Origin: Harmonia axyridis
Taxonomy: Eukaryota > Arthropoda > Insecta > Coleoptera > Coccinellidae
NCBI RefSeq assembly: GCF_914767665.1
Contig: NC_059503.1
Location: 58,918,352-58,982,351 of the forward strand
DNA length: 64,000 bases
Reading direction: 5' to 3'
Below the pieces are notes generated by a model. That model searched no databases. It was not told where the DNA came from and was given only the letters and a program-made list of their open reading frames with translations. This document shows, piece by piece, positions 48,301 through 57,564 of the stretch (the first letter of the stretch is position 1; every line of letters begins with the position of its first letter). A program made the translations under genes and the position numbers.

Positions 48301-51300
48301 TTGAATATTAAACTTGACAGTGTTCTACTTGTTGTATGTAGGGAGATTTAAAGGGATGTTTATATATGTGGAGTTGTACATTTTTAAGTGTTTTAGAATT
48401 AGAAGTCAGATAGTGTGTTAATCATATTATTTGGAATGAATAGCATTTATATTAGAACTAGGGCAAATAAGTTGTGTGTATGGTAGTTTATTAACATCAG
48501 AAAATGATTTTGTAGATTCATTTATTGATTTTTTTTATTTTAACTGACCTTTGTTTTTCATTTTTACATTTTGCTTTGTTACGCCGAATCAGAGTGGCTA
48601 TTGTTAACAATGAGAATGTTTTTATAGAACCAAAATAATTATAGAATTTTGAGATTTGTTATCATTATATTATTGAATTCGGTAGTCGATAAAATCGAGG
48701 TCCGTATTATTTTCTGTATATTTTTTTATTGATTTTTTATATGTTGTTTTTCGTTTCACTCAAGTTTAGTTGTTTTTCAGACAAAATCTAAGAATGAACT
48801 GAGGAAATTGCCCAATGGTCTCAATTTCAAAAGTTCCTCTATTTCAATCCATTCCATTTCTTCAGCAACAACAGTTTCTGGTGAGTATAATGACAATATT
48901 TCTATTCCAAAATGTTTTCCTTTTTCCTGGCTATATAATCCCAGCTTTGCTGCTGTAATTTACTTTGTCTTCTACACTGTATTCTGTTTTTCAGAGGGAT
49001 CATCTTCATCCTCTAAATACCCCAAATTTCTTATCGCTGTACATAGAAAATGTGTGAGACAGGAAGCTTATTTTCTATCTCAACAAAAGAGTAAGCCAAG
49101 TTTATTTGGTGTACCCTTACTGCTAGGATGTGGGCCGAGGAGTACATGCAAGAGCATGTATGAGACAGTTTGGGAACAGGTGACTAGGTTATTAAGTCCT
49201 CTGCCCCAGTCGGATCAAACGAATCATGCAATGGATTGGTAAGTGATCAATTTTAAAAAATTATTAATTAAACCTCAAAAACGTTTCATTGTTTGGTTGG
49301 TATTATCGCATTCAATAATAAAAAATGACGGACTCATTCTACTTTCTACTAGATTCTAGTAAGATCAGTTCTGAGGTTGAGAACAGTGAGATGATTTGAG
49401 AATAATTGTCGAAAAGATTTGTTGAACGCTTATAAAGGTTCTGTGGATTAGAGTGTGGTATTACAATTTCAGTGTGATATTATGTCCACTGTAAACTCAA
49501 AAAACTCCATTTTCAGTAATAAGATTTATTAAATTCATAATCTATTTAGTATATTATGTATTTATCTAATTCTGTGGGAAATCAACTCATTTGGCTATAC
49601 CTTGTAGAACAAAATCGTGTGGGAATATTTCATTTTCACTCTCAGAGTAATAATCGTATATTCTAAAACAAGTTGCAGAATGGGCTTCTATTCCAACACG
49701 AATGCGAAATTCGAAAACGAGCGACGAAGGAGCGAGTTTTGGAACGCATGAGTGTTGGAATTGCCTTCTGCAACGAGTATTAGACGATATTTTCTCTATT
49801 TCAGTCAAGTTTTGCGAAATATTGTCGAAATTCAATGAAAAATTCAGATTATATATCCTAGTGACTTTTGTATTGTATCTTGGCAGTTGGTGTGACTGTT
49901 ACGAAAATTGACAGATTACGGAATTTGAATATGAATCGTATGTTTCGAATTTAGACATAATGTACAATTATACATTAAATTCGTGAATTATGTCTGACGA
50001 AATCGATTGAACACTACCTGAATTATGAGAATTTGCGAATATGTAGCAAATCATTTCTCTATATCCCCAAATTATATTATATTGACAATTATTGACGTTT
50101 GTTGAAATTTGATAGGATTGGAAGTCAGCATAGACAACCACAAAACGAAAAATATATCTGAAAACGATGCTGTAATGAGTTCATTACAGCACTGTTTTTT
50201 AGAACTGTAATGAACTCATTACGATACAGAAATAGAGAAACATGTTTATTACTCTATGGTTTCACTCATATTTCATGGTTTTATTTAATTATTATTTGTT
50301 GGTACTCATGACCCTCCTGTTACGAATTTATCTATTATCTGTCGAATTTGTGATACAGTTCTGCCAACCAACATTTTTCAACGTAAAAATCACTAGACAA
50401 TATTTATGGAAATATTCCATTAATTTCAATAAAAGGTCAGTGAATTAAAGAAAATAATGTATGATATTCGTACAGAAGGTTCACTCTGACACTCGTTCCT
50501 GCAAAAACTCGCCACTTCGTGACTTTTGAACTCTTAAAAGAATATCAATGCCTTCTGGACTTGTATTATGAATAACAGTTCTAGGCTATAGATTTATACA
50601 TTGTAAATGTGTTTCTATTGGTATATTTCCTTCTCTTTTCAGTGATGATTCTTTGAAATACGAATTTCCTTTCACACTGAAAGCAGTTTTGCAAGGTGGC
50701 CAAATATGTGCTTTATGTCATTGGACACAATTTTGCAGAGGTTGCACTCTGCCTTGTACAGAAGAATTTTTGTTTGATTATTGCAAAGGAGGACAAAATG
50801 TAATGAGGATTGCTATAGATTGGGACCCAACTGCTCTTCATTTGAGGTACTTCTCAATGAAATAATGTAAATTGCAATTATATACCTAACAATTTTGTAA
50901 TTTCCTAGATATCAGAGTAATCGGGAAAAGGTGTGGCTTGAAGATGAGAGTGTGCAAGTATGTAGAAAACTTCATACGGAACCAATTGACCTGGATTACT
51001 GCTTAAAGGCATTTACTTCAGAGGAGAGGTTGGAGGCTAAATATCATTGTTCAAACTGCCAGGATAAACAACCCGCAACTAAAAAATTACAAATTTGGAG
51101 ACTGCCACCTATTTTGGTGAGTATTGAAAAACACTATGTTGAAAAACAGGTAACGGTTATCTTTTTGACTTTACGCCTGAAAAACCGCGTTGAGAAATAT
51201 AGGGTGTCCCATTCAAAAACACCAACTCTCCTCTATATCTCTAAAACGGTAATTGATTTCTATAATCTGTTATGTTGAATCTTATAAACCATAAAAATTA

Positions 51301-52800
51301 CTGAAAAAACCAAGATATATCGTAAATCCTAATATTTGAAACAGAAATTTCTAACTCACAGTTATAATCATTTACTACACTTATATTTGCTGGAAATAAA
51401 CACATTATTGTTAGTATTATATAGTGTATGAATTTTTTTTTGGGTATATTCTTTGTAATCAACAGTGTGTATGTTTGTGCAAGCTTTACAACTTGAATCA
51501 TTCAATAATACTGTTCGAGATATTAATTGAATGATCAATATTATTCGAATATCTAATGGTTTTGCATTATTTCTTCCAGATAATTCATCTCAAAAGGTTC
51601 GATTATGTGAATAGCAAATGGGTGAAAACTCAAAAGGTGGTGAACTTTTCCTTTAAGAACTTCGATCCCACTGCCTACCTAGCCTCCATACCGCAAGAGA
51701 CAATACTCAGACACAGGCAACTATTGGAGCAGCGCAAAAACAAGGAACTAGAGGACTGTTTGAACGCTGAAAACCATAACAACGAGAAAATAGTAGAGGA
51801 GACTCCGGAGGAGACGAAAGACGAACATTCCAAACTCCTGAACGATGACGACCCGACATCTAAATCCAATACCTTTCCGAGAGATGGCGATAAAACAGGC
51901 GCAGGCGCGCACAAGATGAGGTCGCATGCCAACACTACAAGCAAGGTTAGGGCGAGATTGGAATCTACGAGTCTGTTGAAAACGCCGATTATTGATGAGC
52001 ATCTCAAAGATTATCATCAGCACAAGATGTTACCGGGGCAGGATCCCTTCGATCTCAAATATCAACTGTATGCAGTCGTGGTGAGTTTTGGAATTGTTTG
52101 AGACCCGTCTGTCTCAGACTAAAGATTGGATTTGTTTTATTTTTAGAGTCATTCCGGTAATCTCACGAGTGGACACTACATCTCCTACGCATGCAACCCG
52201 AACGGAAACTGGTACTGTTACAATGACAGCTCTTGTAGGGAAGTTTTGGCGGACGTAGAAAATTCCGGTAAGCTGAAGACCCTACAGCAAGATCGGACTG
52301 GCTGCACCCCCTTATCTCGAAGAAGAAATCTACATCTGGCAGAGAAAGATCTGGATTCGATATCAGTGAAATCGGACAATCACATAACGTTCGCAGATAC
52401 GGACAGCTTAGATGAGGGAACCTCGAGAATTCGAGAGAACCTTGTTGGAACCCATGTCGCCAACCCCATATCGGCAAAGAACACGCCTTCAGGTTCCGAG
52501 GTGGACTTGACGAGAACTGATAGTGTTTCTTTGAGCTTGAGTAGAGAAAGGGCGGGATCGAGATCTTCGTTGCACGGTTCTAAATCCTCAATAAACACGT
52601 ATAAATGTGCCTATAGCGATGCTAAAATTCCCAAGATTGACACCAGTTCCGCTTATATTCTCTTTTACGAAAGATCGGGTCTCGATTATAAGCCCTACTT
52701 GCCCGAAGTAGTCGGCAATGGACAGCCCCATTTTCCTCAGGAGGTGGAGCTTGATGAGAACGAATCCGAGCTGCGCAAACAGCTGTGCGCTATTCAGTAG
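27163..52800 (+). CDS. USP32: Ubiquitin carboxyl-terminal hydrolase 32
   Basis: Twenty exons, 1691 aa: 27163-27220, 27735-27966, 30196-30426, 30647-30862, 30924-31030, 31092-31472, 33333-33618, 33679-33824, 35790-36404, 37657-37943, 44908-45096, 45424-45526, 45592-45858, 47515-47561, 48781-48880, 48995-49238, 50643-50846, 50909-51116, 51580-52080 and 52147-52800. All phases agree. MGAKDSKRLCLSYEDA opens the protein. EF-hand loops lie at about 252-263 (DVNRDGHIDFKE) and 288-299 (DMDRDCYLDSEE). A DUSP domain follows from about 410 (WYLISSEWWLNW). The USP catalytic core begins NLGNTCFMNSALQ with nucleophile C769 and ends with SGHYISYA (H1484) and NDSSC (D1501). CxxC zinc pairs (TCQTC, YHCSNC) are present. 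The C-terminus CAIQ is a CAAX-like prenylation box, as in vertebrate USP32. Deubiquitinase of Golgi/endosomal membranes by homology. Introns are loaded with transposons. Confidence 0.95.
27967..29168 (+). other. USP32 intron 2, left part
   Basis: Non-coding AT-rich intron sequence. I see no exon, RNA gene or clear element here; the MITE at 29169 starts the next feature. Confidence 0.45.
29169..29737. mobile_element. CAGGGTG-type MITE, decayed copy
   Basis: The left end reads CAGGCGTTTCTGAATTGGAG just after TA (29167-29168). The right end reads AAACACCCTG followed by TA (29738-29739). Internal blocks (GTATGCTAATTTTGAATG, GGTAGTTTAGAAAAATGT, GATCCAGTACTACA) match the copy at 44259-44675. TA flanks and CAGGGTG ends suggest a Tc1/mariner-mobilised non-autonomous family. 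No coding capacity. The right boundary may belong to a second, partial copy immediately following. Confidence 0.65.
31576..31950. mobile_element. Partial copy of the CCGG-ended transposon family
   Basis: It starts CCGGCAAAATTAGGGGGACT and shares its first about 330 bases, in order, with the left part of the element at 36439-37600. Shared blocks include CAGGGGT(A/T)AACAAAA, CTGTGGAGT, GTTGCCTCATCTTTT and GCGATATCT. No matching right terminal repeat was found, so this is one-ended or its right end has decayed. It lies in USP32 intron 6 just after the donor. Confidence 0.6.
31951..33332. other. USP32 intron 6, unidentified repeat-like sequence
   Basis: Part of this intron (about 32100-32450) is built of irregular short words (CGTCTT, TCGACTT, CTTGAAC) unlike the surrounding AT-rich intron. 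A minus-strand frame at 32307-32633 reads VIPDVSHLCIRFQSFENIRF and GKTLIGLGDGTFPKGV, which I do not recognise. At about 32711-32812 an inverted pair TTCCCTGTAAAT / ATTCACAGGGAA is present. It may be the remains of an LTR or another element. Nothing firm can be assigned. Confidence 0.35.
33998..35386. mobile_element. Large foldback transposon, about 1.39 kb
   Basis: The left end CAGGGTGGGCAAATAAGCGA and right end (reversed) CAGGTGGGCAAATAAGCGAG are flanked by TA (33996-33997 and 35387-35388). Inverted similarity continues inward for roughly 600 bases per arm. The arms share the phrases GGATCCACTCA(T/C)CGTAGAG, GAGGTAT(G/A)AACTTCAAAA, TTTCATATGAAGTTGAAG and CTGACTGATTGAAACGCCTG. The centre contains a further partly duplicated block ending in TTTTGGTTTTTTCATAC. 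No transposase frame is present, so it is non-autonomous. It lies in USP32 intron 8. Confidence 0.9.
35389..35789 (+). other. USP32 intron 8, right part
   Basis: Non-coding. A phrase at 35687-35740 with CAGTGGCTAAGTGGTTGAAC followed by GTTTGATTC resembles tRNA A and B boxes and could be a SINE relic, but folding into a tRNA was not evident. Confidence 0.35.
36439..37600. mobile_element. CCGG-ended DNA transposon carrying a LINE fragment
   Basis: The terminal inverted repeats are about 180 bases long. The left begins ACCGGAAAAACTAGAGGA; the right, reversed, begins ACCGGCAAAATTAGGAGA. Both continue through TTGTAGCTTGATTC / TTGTGGCTTGATTC, ACTGTTCA(A/G)ATG, GTCCTCAG and GTTATATACAGGG. A CTC occurs on both outer flanks (36436-36438 and 37601-37603). 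The right terminal repeat begins immediately after an internal LINE RNase H segment (36972-37412). No transposase is present. It sits in USP32 intron 9. Confidence 0.85.
36972..37412 (+). pseudogene. LINE RNase H fragment inside a DNA transposon
   Basis: The open frame reads IYGPKLRISKALGSEPS, LQTEIMAVYVCAQGCL, YITTDSQTTLRSLESC, LLWVPGHCGVEGNERADELS and ends at LNSRTIHW. It is the same RNase H domain as in the LINE copies at 23581 and 38192. Both ends are cut: the start lies within the domain, and the C-terminal Cys segment and 3' UTR are missing. A LINE insertion would normally keep its 3' end, so this was probably captured rather than retrotransposed here. Confidence 0.85.
38130..38191 (+). 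repeat. Possible tRNA-derived SINE head
   Basis: TAGCTCAGTCGG at 38135-38146 matches an RNA polymerase III A box, and GGTTCATA at 38184-38191 resembles the start of a B box. The spacing (about 38 bases) fits a tRNA-like promoter. The adjoining LINE inserted exactly at the B-box-like sequence. No cloverleaf with paired acceptor ends was found, so this is a weak call. Confidence 0.4.
38192..39042 (+). mobile_element. Young 5'-truncated R1/I-group LINE copy
   Basis: It is bounded by a perfect 10-base target duplication CTGGTTCATA (38182-38191 and 39043-39052). The sequence starts inside the RNase H domain at KALGSEPS and stays open to a stop at 38958. It includes YITTDSQTTLRFLETC, LLWVPGHCGVEGNERADELA and the C-terminal ICRLCGSEAETAEHLICKC, a CCHC-like Cys cluster. 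A short 3' UTR ends in an (AAT)n tail (39030-39042). The uninterrupted frame and intact flanks suggest a recent insertion. It lies in USP32 intron 10. Confidence 0.92.
39712..42642 (-). CDS. LINE ORF2 protein: endonuclease and reverse transcriptase (intact)
   Basis: A 976-codon open frame starting with ATG at 42642. The N-terminal endonuclease (about residues 35-255) shows ILHNNIRSAFKN, IILTETWQ, ILAGDFNIDLL, CLDHIF and ITDHYSVLL, the AP-endonuclease-like catalytic motifs. The reverse transcriptase (about 480-760) shows NYRPISLVTTFAKIFEKLL, QYGFRSGVSTQDAI, SVFIDLSKAFDTVSH, FGVPQGSVLGPILFNIYLND and the catalytic AYADDTCIF near residue 700. A Jockey/CR1-type C-terminal region (VAWGNVGKTTLTNL, RIIKVMYKKDF) follows, with no RNase H. 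No stop or frameshift interrupts it, so the protein could be functional. Confidence 0.93.
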   Translation of the reverse strand: MDDYIRDFRASEVETIVLENFYECDEVLRVNQNSDNFKILHNNIRSAFKNLGQLLCCLEQFSDKPECIILTETWQIDDIDILNIDGYSLVYNYGTFNQNDGTMVYIRSSLDYTYKIVSLDDGNKLILTTVTFHDKLVGILSGYRSPSNPPAEFIQNLRSYLMKEKFDETHHYILAGDFNIDLLNDNDGDAMDYINTLSEFNFVSTINEHTRVTENSKSCLDHIFLRTRHDLELLLPFVIKSRITDHYSVLLQVIFPNTKTTTTKNRANTYKKIDYKKLSMNMKNTNFNPVYDITDIDTAVEKFIMLVTTKIKDCSYTVKNRERKRKSWITQGLIKSINERDKMYQTLRTNFNYELHRKYVEYKNRLNFILKKTKNDFYKQKISENVNNNKAMWHTIQEITSSKQNRTSINQIRKNGHIVTDGKIISNVFNEHYIAVGPDLANRIEVDPNYALPKRKYNNSSSFFLSPTTPTEIVRVIEELKNKKSPGEDGITGETLKCIVKHISEPLANLVNRSLEKGYFPSLFKISLVKPIFKSGDPLEAINYRPISLVTTFAKIFEKLLKVRLCSYLTKFNILSNKQYGFRSGVSTQDAILHLTSKMYNAMDTDKMALSVFIDLSKAFDTVSHTLLLKSLEDVGIRGVGLQLFKTYLTRRYQLVQINNIRSEQEEITFGVPQGSVLGPILFNIYLNDLFSVPTAGEIIAYADDTCIFYEEKNWKVVKILAEKDLIMIQKWFNSKLLTINFTKTSFLPTHIDSRTSPDFQTINILNNEYISAVTEFKYLGVVLDTNLKWDKHVKHIIKKVRFLIFKFRVLREILNPEMLHTVYISLVQPHLMYGIVAWGNVGKTTLTNLEVVQKRIIKVMYKKDFTYPSDSLFRESSIMDIRQLYYYFTNIYQHKNRYQLKNYDHDYNTRNKNKTYVLKKTKKATGQKCYTYQAPKLYNSLPDHIKCENTLKNFKSLLKSYIFENSREMIHRMIE
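42951..43800 (-). pseudogene. LINE ORF1 protein, frameshifted once
   Basis: The first part, 43261-43800 (179 codons), opens MNENEQFGKLLNEIV. It contains a heptad-rich coiled coil (ESLKEKIRYLERENKELKSK), then an RRM-like segment (GIVIFGMKTKEEG, SISFEF-type spacing, FRNCKKLKGTQISIAHDLT). It stops just after IIKLYKRK. The continuation FVDGTAYTAETLREKKEEE (42951-43259, 102 codons) is in another frame that resumes immediately, so a single small indel near 43263 splits one protein of about 280 residues. L1-like ORF1 proteins bind the element RNA as coiled-coil multimers. Confidence 0.75.
44259..44675. mobile_element. CAGGGTG-type MITE
   Basis: The inverted ends CAGGGTGTTCCTAAATTGGA (44259) and, reversed, CAGAGTGTTCCTAAATTGGA (44675) match at 19 of 20 bases and continue GGTAC. 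TA lies next to the right end. It is 417 bases with no transposase. It shares internal blocks with the copy at 29169-29737. It lies in USP32 intron 10, about 230 bases before exon 11. Confidence 0.88.
45859..46630 (+). other. USP32 intron 13, left part
   Basis: AT-rich and TTT-rich intron with no recognisable exon or element up to the Harbinger-like MITE. Confidence 0.45.
46631..47127. mobile_element. PIF/Harbinger-like MITE
   Basis: Perfect 15-base terminal inverted repeats GGGCGCGTTCAGCAG (46631-46645 and, reversed, 47113-47127) are flanked by a 3-base direct repeat AAT (46628-46630 and 47128-47130). GGGC-type ends with a 3-base duplication fit the PIF/Harbinger superfamily, although its usual target is TWA. 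Sub-terminal phrases (ATTTTCTGCTGAACGCATTC, TTCCGCTACGGAGCG and CAGTAGCGGAGCTTCTTACG) show further internal symmetry. At 497 bases it has no transposase. Confidence 0.85.
47562..48780 (+). other. USP32 intron 14
   Basis: Long TTT-rich intron with no recognised repeat or exon. The 47-base exon 14 precedes it and was accepted because its phases fit both neighbours. Confidence 0.45.
49672..49775. repeat. Palindromic foldback repeat in USP32 intron 16
   Basis: The left arm GTTGCAGAATGGGCTTCTAT continues with TCCAACACGAATGCG. The right arm, reversed, reads GTTGCAGAAGGCAATTCCAAC then ACTCATGCG. Together they form about 48-base imperfect inverted arms around a GAGCGACGAAGGAGCGAG centre. The flanks outside also show weak inverted similarity (ATCGT near 49653 and 49785), so the element may be larger. 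No coding capacity. Confidence 0.6.
50169..50220. repeat. Short palindrome with a second half copy
   Basis: TGCTGTAATGA and TCATTACAGCA face each other with GT between. A second CTGTAATGAACTCATTAC follows about 15 bases later. It may be a relic of a foldback element. No function can be assigned. Confidence 0.6.
51117..51579 (+). other. USP32 intron 18
   Basis: Non-coding. It contains GGGTGTCCCATTCAAAAACA near 51201, which may be the end of another decayed MITE. Nothing else recognised. Confidence 0.35.
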
Positions 52801-54610
52801 AAGTATGGTTTTTTGAGGTAGGTAGGCTTATGATTATCGCGATGTTATTCGGGAAAAAATCGCTTTTATTCGTGAAAAACGGTTGGTTTTTGTTAAAAAT
52901 AGACACCAGGAGATATCGGTAAAATTTTATTATGCACATGTTCATATTATATTCTCACCAATGTGCTCCAGTAGGTGAATAATCTTTTGACTTCTTGATA
53001 TAAATTTTGTGTAATTTCTCCCAATATTATATTGCCAGTAGAAATCGTGAATTTTTTCTGATTTCAAGCTAACTTTGTCGAATTAAATTCAAATTAACTT
53101 TTTTTTGGCAACTAGTGTGTTCACCTGTTTTTCACTTATCATTAATGTTAGCAACAGCTTTAGAGTTCTATCTGCTGGTGTCTGATGCACTTACTATTAT
53201 CTTGCATATTTGCCAGATTCTTTTCAAAAATGTATGTTAAGTTTACTGATCCTTTAAATCCATTTTTATTCTCGTTACGGATTTGTGTTATCGGAAGTAT
53301 TGAAAATCTCTATGACAGTTTATTTATTATCAAAATGTTATTGTTGTATCTAGGGAATTTTAGTTTAATCGATTTGGTTTGATGTTGACTTCTTTGTTTT
53401 ATCAAAATGATTGGTTGGTTATTGATGAGGATTATGTCTGACCTTTTCTATTTCGTCAATTTTTGTCATTCGGCATAAGTTTGATATTGCCTCATCTGTT
53501 ATTCGAATGGAAGTTGATATTCATGTCAATTGCTTGGTTTCAACCTTGTATCGGTTGAAATGGAAGTTTTTGAAATACGAGATGAAATCTTCTGTGAAAA
53601 AGGATTAGGTTTCTTCAAATGAACTATAGCTTTACCAGAAAATGGAAAGACAAATTATGGATTTATATTAAAAATTGTTATTTGAATCACAGATGAGTGA
53701 AGATCAAACTAGTGTTGCCAGATCTTGAAATATTATCCTGCTATACCGAACAAATTTGCTCAGTTTCACCATAATTTTAACCATTTTTTCTATTGTTATG
53801 AGATTACATATTATGGTTTCTATTTTTAGTTTTAGTTAGTCCTAGTTAAAGATTCCAGCTGTGTTAGATTGTTATTATTTTAAATCCTTTATTTAAATTC
53901 GTCGGAAACCTTATGTTCATATTCTCATATTTAAGGTTTATCGTGAGATGATTCAGTGGCAAAAGTATTACTATCAATAACTTTTAATAAAAATATAGTA
54001 AAAATACAATAAATTTTGAAACTTTTATATTAATATAAAGTGAAATAATAACTATTATTATATATGATGCAATGTTTGTGATCAAGCCTCTATATTGTGT
54101 ATATTGTTATTAAATGGTGGCATTGTGAAAATCTGGTTTCTTCGTTTTTAAGTTACACCAAAGAATGTAAAGTTTGATTTGAATCTTGACGATCTTATTC
54201 TAAGAGTTTGCGGAAGTTGCAGTCAAACTTTCAGTTTCAGGTAATGAAAAATATCTTAATAGTTCGTCTGCGATTTCCCTGAAAGATAATAAGTTTTTCA
54301 ATGTATTGATATTACATATTGTTGAAAATTTTGTATTATAAATGTTAAGGTTAATGAAATTATTTGCCTAGTCTATGATTTTATCTATTTAGATCTTTGT
54401 TTCACAAGTATGTGGGGGATCTTGAAGTATCATGGTGCTTTTTAAGAAATTTTAGTATGAATTTATCATTTTTGAAGGCTTCAAACTAGTATGTCGATTC
54501 TAATTGAACAGAATCTAAAGTTTTCAAAAGTGATTACATAATATTTTCATATTTTGTATTTGTAATTATGGTGCCATTTCATAAATAAAGCTTGTACCTA
54601 TATTGTTACC
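52801..54610 (+). other. USP32 3' UTR
   Basis: Non-coding AT-rich DNA after the stop codon. A good AATAAA followed by a T-rich stretch lies at 54584-54589, which would give a 3' UTR of about 1.8 kb; nearer signals may also be used. No convincing hairpins or repeats noticed. Confidence 0.45.
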
Positions 54611-55773
54611 AAGTTTCTAATTGTGTACTATTAAATATTCTACGAAGATTATTACAGATATACCCAACAAACTGCATAAAAATAGGAATATTCTTTACTC
54701 TAAAATCACGCTTGAACTTCAACTGACTTCTTAAATATTTCAACATAAATCATTTTTAGTTTAATATTTTTAAAAACGATCCTCTAGAATTGATTCACAA
54801 AAACAAACTGGATTTTATTCATATTCATAAGATGAATGTATGGTAACAATTTCAACGTTTTATTCTTTATATTTTTCTGCAAAAATAAAATTTTCTATCT
54901 CATTTTTTTGTGTAAAAATCGGTTCAAGATATCAAATCTATAAAGGTATTTTCAGTTATTGCACCTTTGTCATTCACGGTTGAGAGTAAAAAAGTGTCTC
55001 AAATTAATAGATATTTCACGTCCTTTTTTCCCAATATACCGGGTGGTTTTTTTAAGTTGAAACATTCAAAAAATCTCGAAAATTAAATATCTTGCAGGAA
55101 AATATATCAAATGAATTTGAATTGATGGATTTGAGGGGAAGTCCACTTAAGTCAGAAACTCTTCCATTTAATTCCCCCTTGTGAGGGGTACGGGGGTCAA
55201 CTTTGAAATTTCAAATGGAAATACAAAATTTTTGTAGGAACAATTTTTCACGAATCCTCACAGATGGTTCTTCATACAAGTTTTCTGCTGAACTCTTTGT
55301 TTTCAATACATGAACTGTCATTGATCATTTGAAAATAGCGAAATTATTTGTTTTTGTTTCAAAATACTTCCCATAAATTAATAAGGATGTATCAATTGAA
55401 AGGTTATTCGGAATCTAGTAGAAATCTCCATCAAGCCATTTATCTTTATGCTCACAACGTTTTTCGCTTCAACAAATAGCTGGATAATTTACGACTGAAA
55501 TTTCAGGTGAACGATTATTCGAACGGATACATTGATGGAACATTTCAAACTTCATTATAGAGCCATCTTTGACCATCACCGTATGGTAATATCTAAAAGT
55601 GATAAGTGTATAGGAATTTGCTACCGGCTGCAAATACATAATATCCAATAAAAATAATCGCTCAAAATTAGTTTCATTCACTCTTGTTGGATTTGATATG
55701 TTTATATTTGAGACCTAATGTGTTTGAAGGTATCGTCTTGGATAGGAAAAAAATATTAATAACAGAAGCATTT
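54611..55773. other. Convergent intergenic region USP32 / TANGO2
   Basis: It contains a probable repeat beginning ACCGGGTGGTTTTTTTAAGT at 55038, similar in style to Tc1/mariner-type termini, with no second end found. The open frame 55469-55681 on the minus strand shows no known motif. Confidence 0.4.
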
Positions 55774-57564
55774 TCATAAATTGCTTTTAATCGAAGAAGT
55801 TTTCCAAATTATATCTTCTGGATTGATAGGCGAATCCATGGTATCTTCGTGAAATTCTATATTCCAATCTTTATCCACTAAAATTATGGAATGTGTTCTG
55901 AAAATATCAGTTTTCAAAATTCTTAGAAATCCTCAACATTGTTTTCAAGTCATTACCTTGTACCATACATTTTTTTTATGTCTACATAGATAGATGATAA
56001 CTGTTCGAAAGCTTGGGGAGCTCTTCTTTGTAATTCAGGATCTGGTAGATTTCTGCAGAACAGAAAAATTAGGGTCTGTTTAGAGCTCATTATTATACTT
56101 ACTTTTCACTAGATTTCAATAGCTTCAAAAGGGCGTTTTTAAGTTCTTCCTTTGATTTAGAGGTTTGTATTATCTCTTTAAATTTATATCGGCCATTTCT
56201 GACTTTGGTTAAAGGTCGATTAATAGGTGAATTACCAAAACCAAGTGTTTGTTCTCCCGAAAATTTGCAAACTTGATTTGGAGTGTTGCTTAAAAAATAA
56301 GTGGTAACTTCCTTTTTGCTGAAAATTGGAAAAGCGAATGAAAGGTTCCAAATAAGTGGCAACAAAAATTAAGTGAAAAAAGATTTATGCTTAAGGAATT
56401 CAATATAGAACATGTAAGAACCCAGTTATCAGATAGACTAACATTCAATTAAGGGAAAAGAAATTGATTGAATAACTCACTTCAATTCTACAGAGACCAA
56501 ATTGAAAGCGTTAAATTCACCGCTTTTCAATAAATTCTCAAAGAAGAGTATTGGAGAATCTTTGGTTTTTAAGTAGTTCGGAACAATAAATCCTCTGCTT
56601 TGCACATTGGCGTTCTTTTCCTCGCCTGTAACATTCAATAGGCAACCGAAGCGTAGTATTTGCTTTTTTTCATCTACCCTCAGACCTAACCACATGCCAT
56701 TTTCTCGATTTTCTTCAAGGTCTCTACCTGCAAATCATCATGGTAAAACTGCAGTTTATTTGTAAAATATTTAAGCTGGTGTCTTTTTTAACAAAAAATA
56801 AAATATTCTCGATATGCTTCAATTTTGAAGGTTTTCTCGAAGTGATACGTTTCAATAATGAACATTGAAAATTATTCAACTACCTATTCTATTGCTGTAG
56901 AAAATCCAACTAGGTAAATCGAATGTATTAATGAATATTTCTCGAAACGAATCGATACGTGCATGATTTTCTAGGTTCTGAATTAGTTATTTTAAATTAA
57001 AATCGAAATTTTTCATCTGAGCAAAAATTCAACAATTCATAAAATTTTTGACCAACTTGTTACAGAAATTCGATGGAAGTGATGTCATTTTGTACAATAC
57101 GAGATCCTCAGCCCATTAAAAATAAAACGCAGCCAAACAAGATAAAAGCACATGTTGTAGGCAGGGGCAACCCTACCTGTAGGTTATTAACCTAACCTCA
57201 ATATAACATTGGATTCAATTTTTTTTTATTTTTTGAGCCAAATTTTGCAATTTCCATTTTATTTTGGCCTTTCTATATTATTTGATGAAGAATACTGAAA
57301 AGTGGGTAATGTAGGTATAGCATTTTTTGACGATAAAAAGTGGAGAGAAGAATATGAATTAACTTTAATTAATACGGGATCTTATTCATGTTATGTAATT
57401 ATTATTATGTTCTATTCAAACGTACCTCCGATAATTTTAGTATCAGGACAGATAAAAGCTTGTTTGGATGGTCGTTTATAAAATTCATCTCGGTTTGATG
57501 CTATAATTAACCTATATTCACCATTTTTAGGATTAGGATTTGTTTCAATGAATGTAATGCACAT
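55774..57564 (-). CDS. TANGO2: TANGO2 homologue (NRDE family)
   Basis: Five exons on the minus strand: 57426-57564, 56481-56727, 56103-56318, 55957-56052 and 55774-55897; 822 bases, 273 aa, matching the usual about 276. Phases are consistent. The NRDE family signature is at the start: MCITFIETNPNPKNGEYRLI then IASNRDEFYKRPSK and IIGGRD. The middle has GMWLGLRV and SRGFIVPNYL (positions where relatives have the GTWLG and LTN-type motifs). The C-terminal part reads LSSIYVDIKKMYGTRTHSII then LVDKDWNIEFHEDTM. The family was named for Golgi organisation and is also linked to mitochondrial, lipid and haem handling; its exact chemistry is unsettled. The N-terminal Cys2 is kept, as in Ntn-hydrolase-like members. 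Confidence 0.93.
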
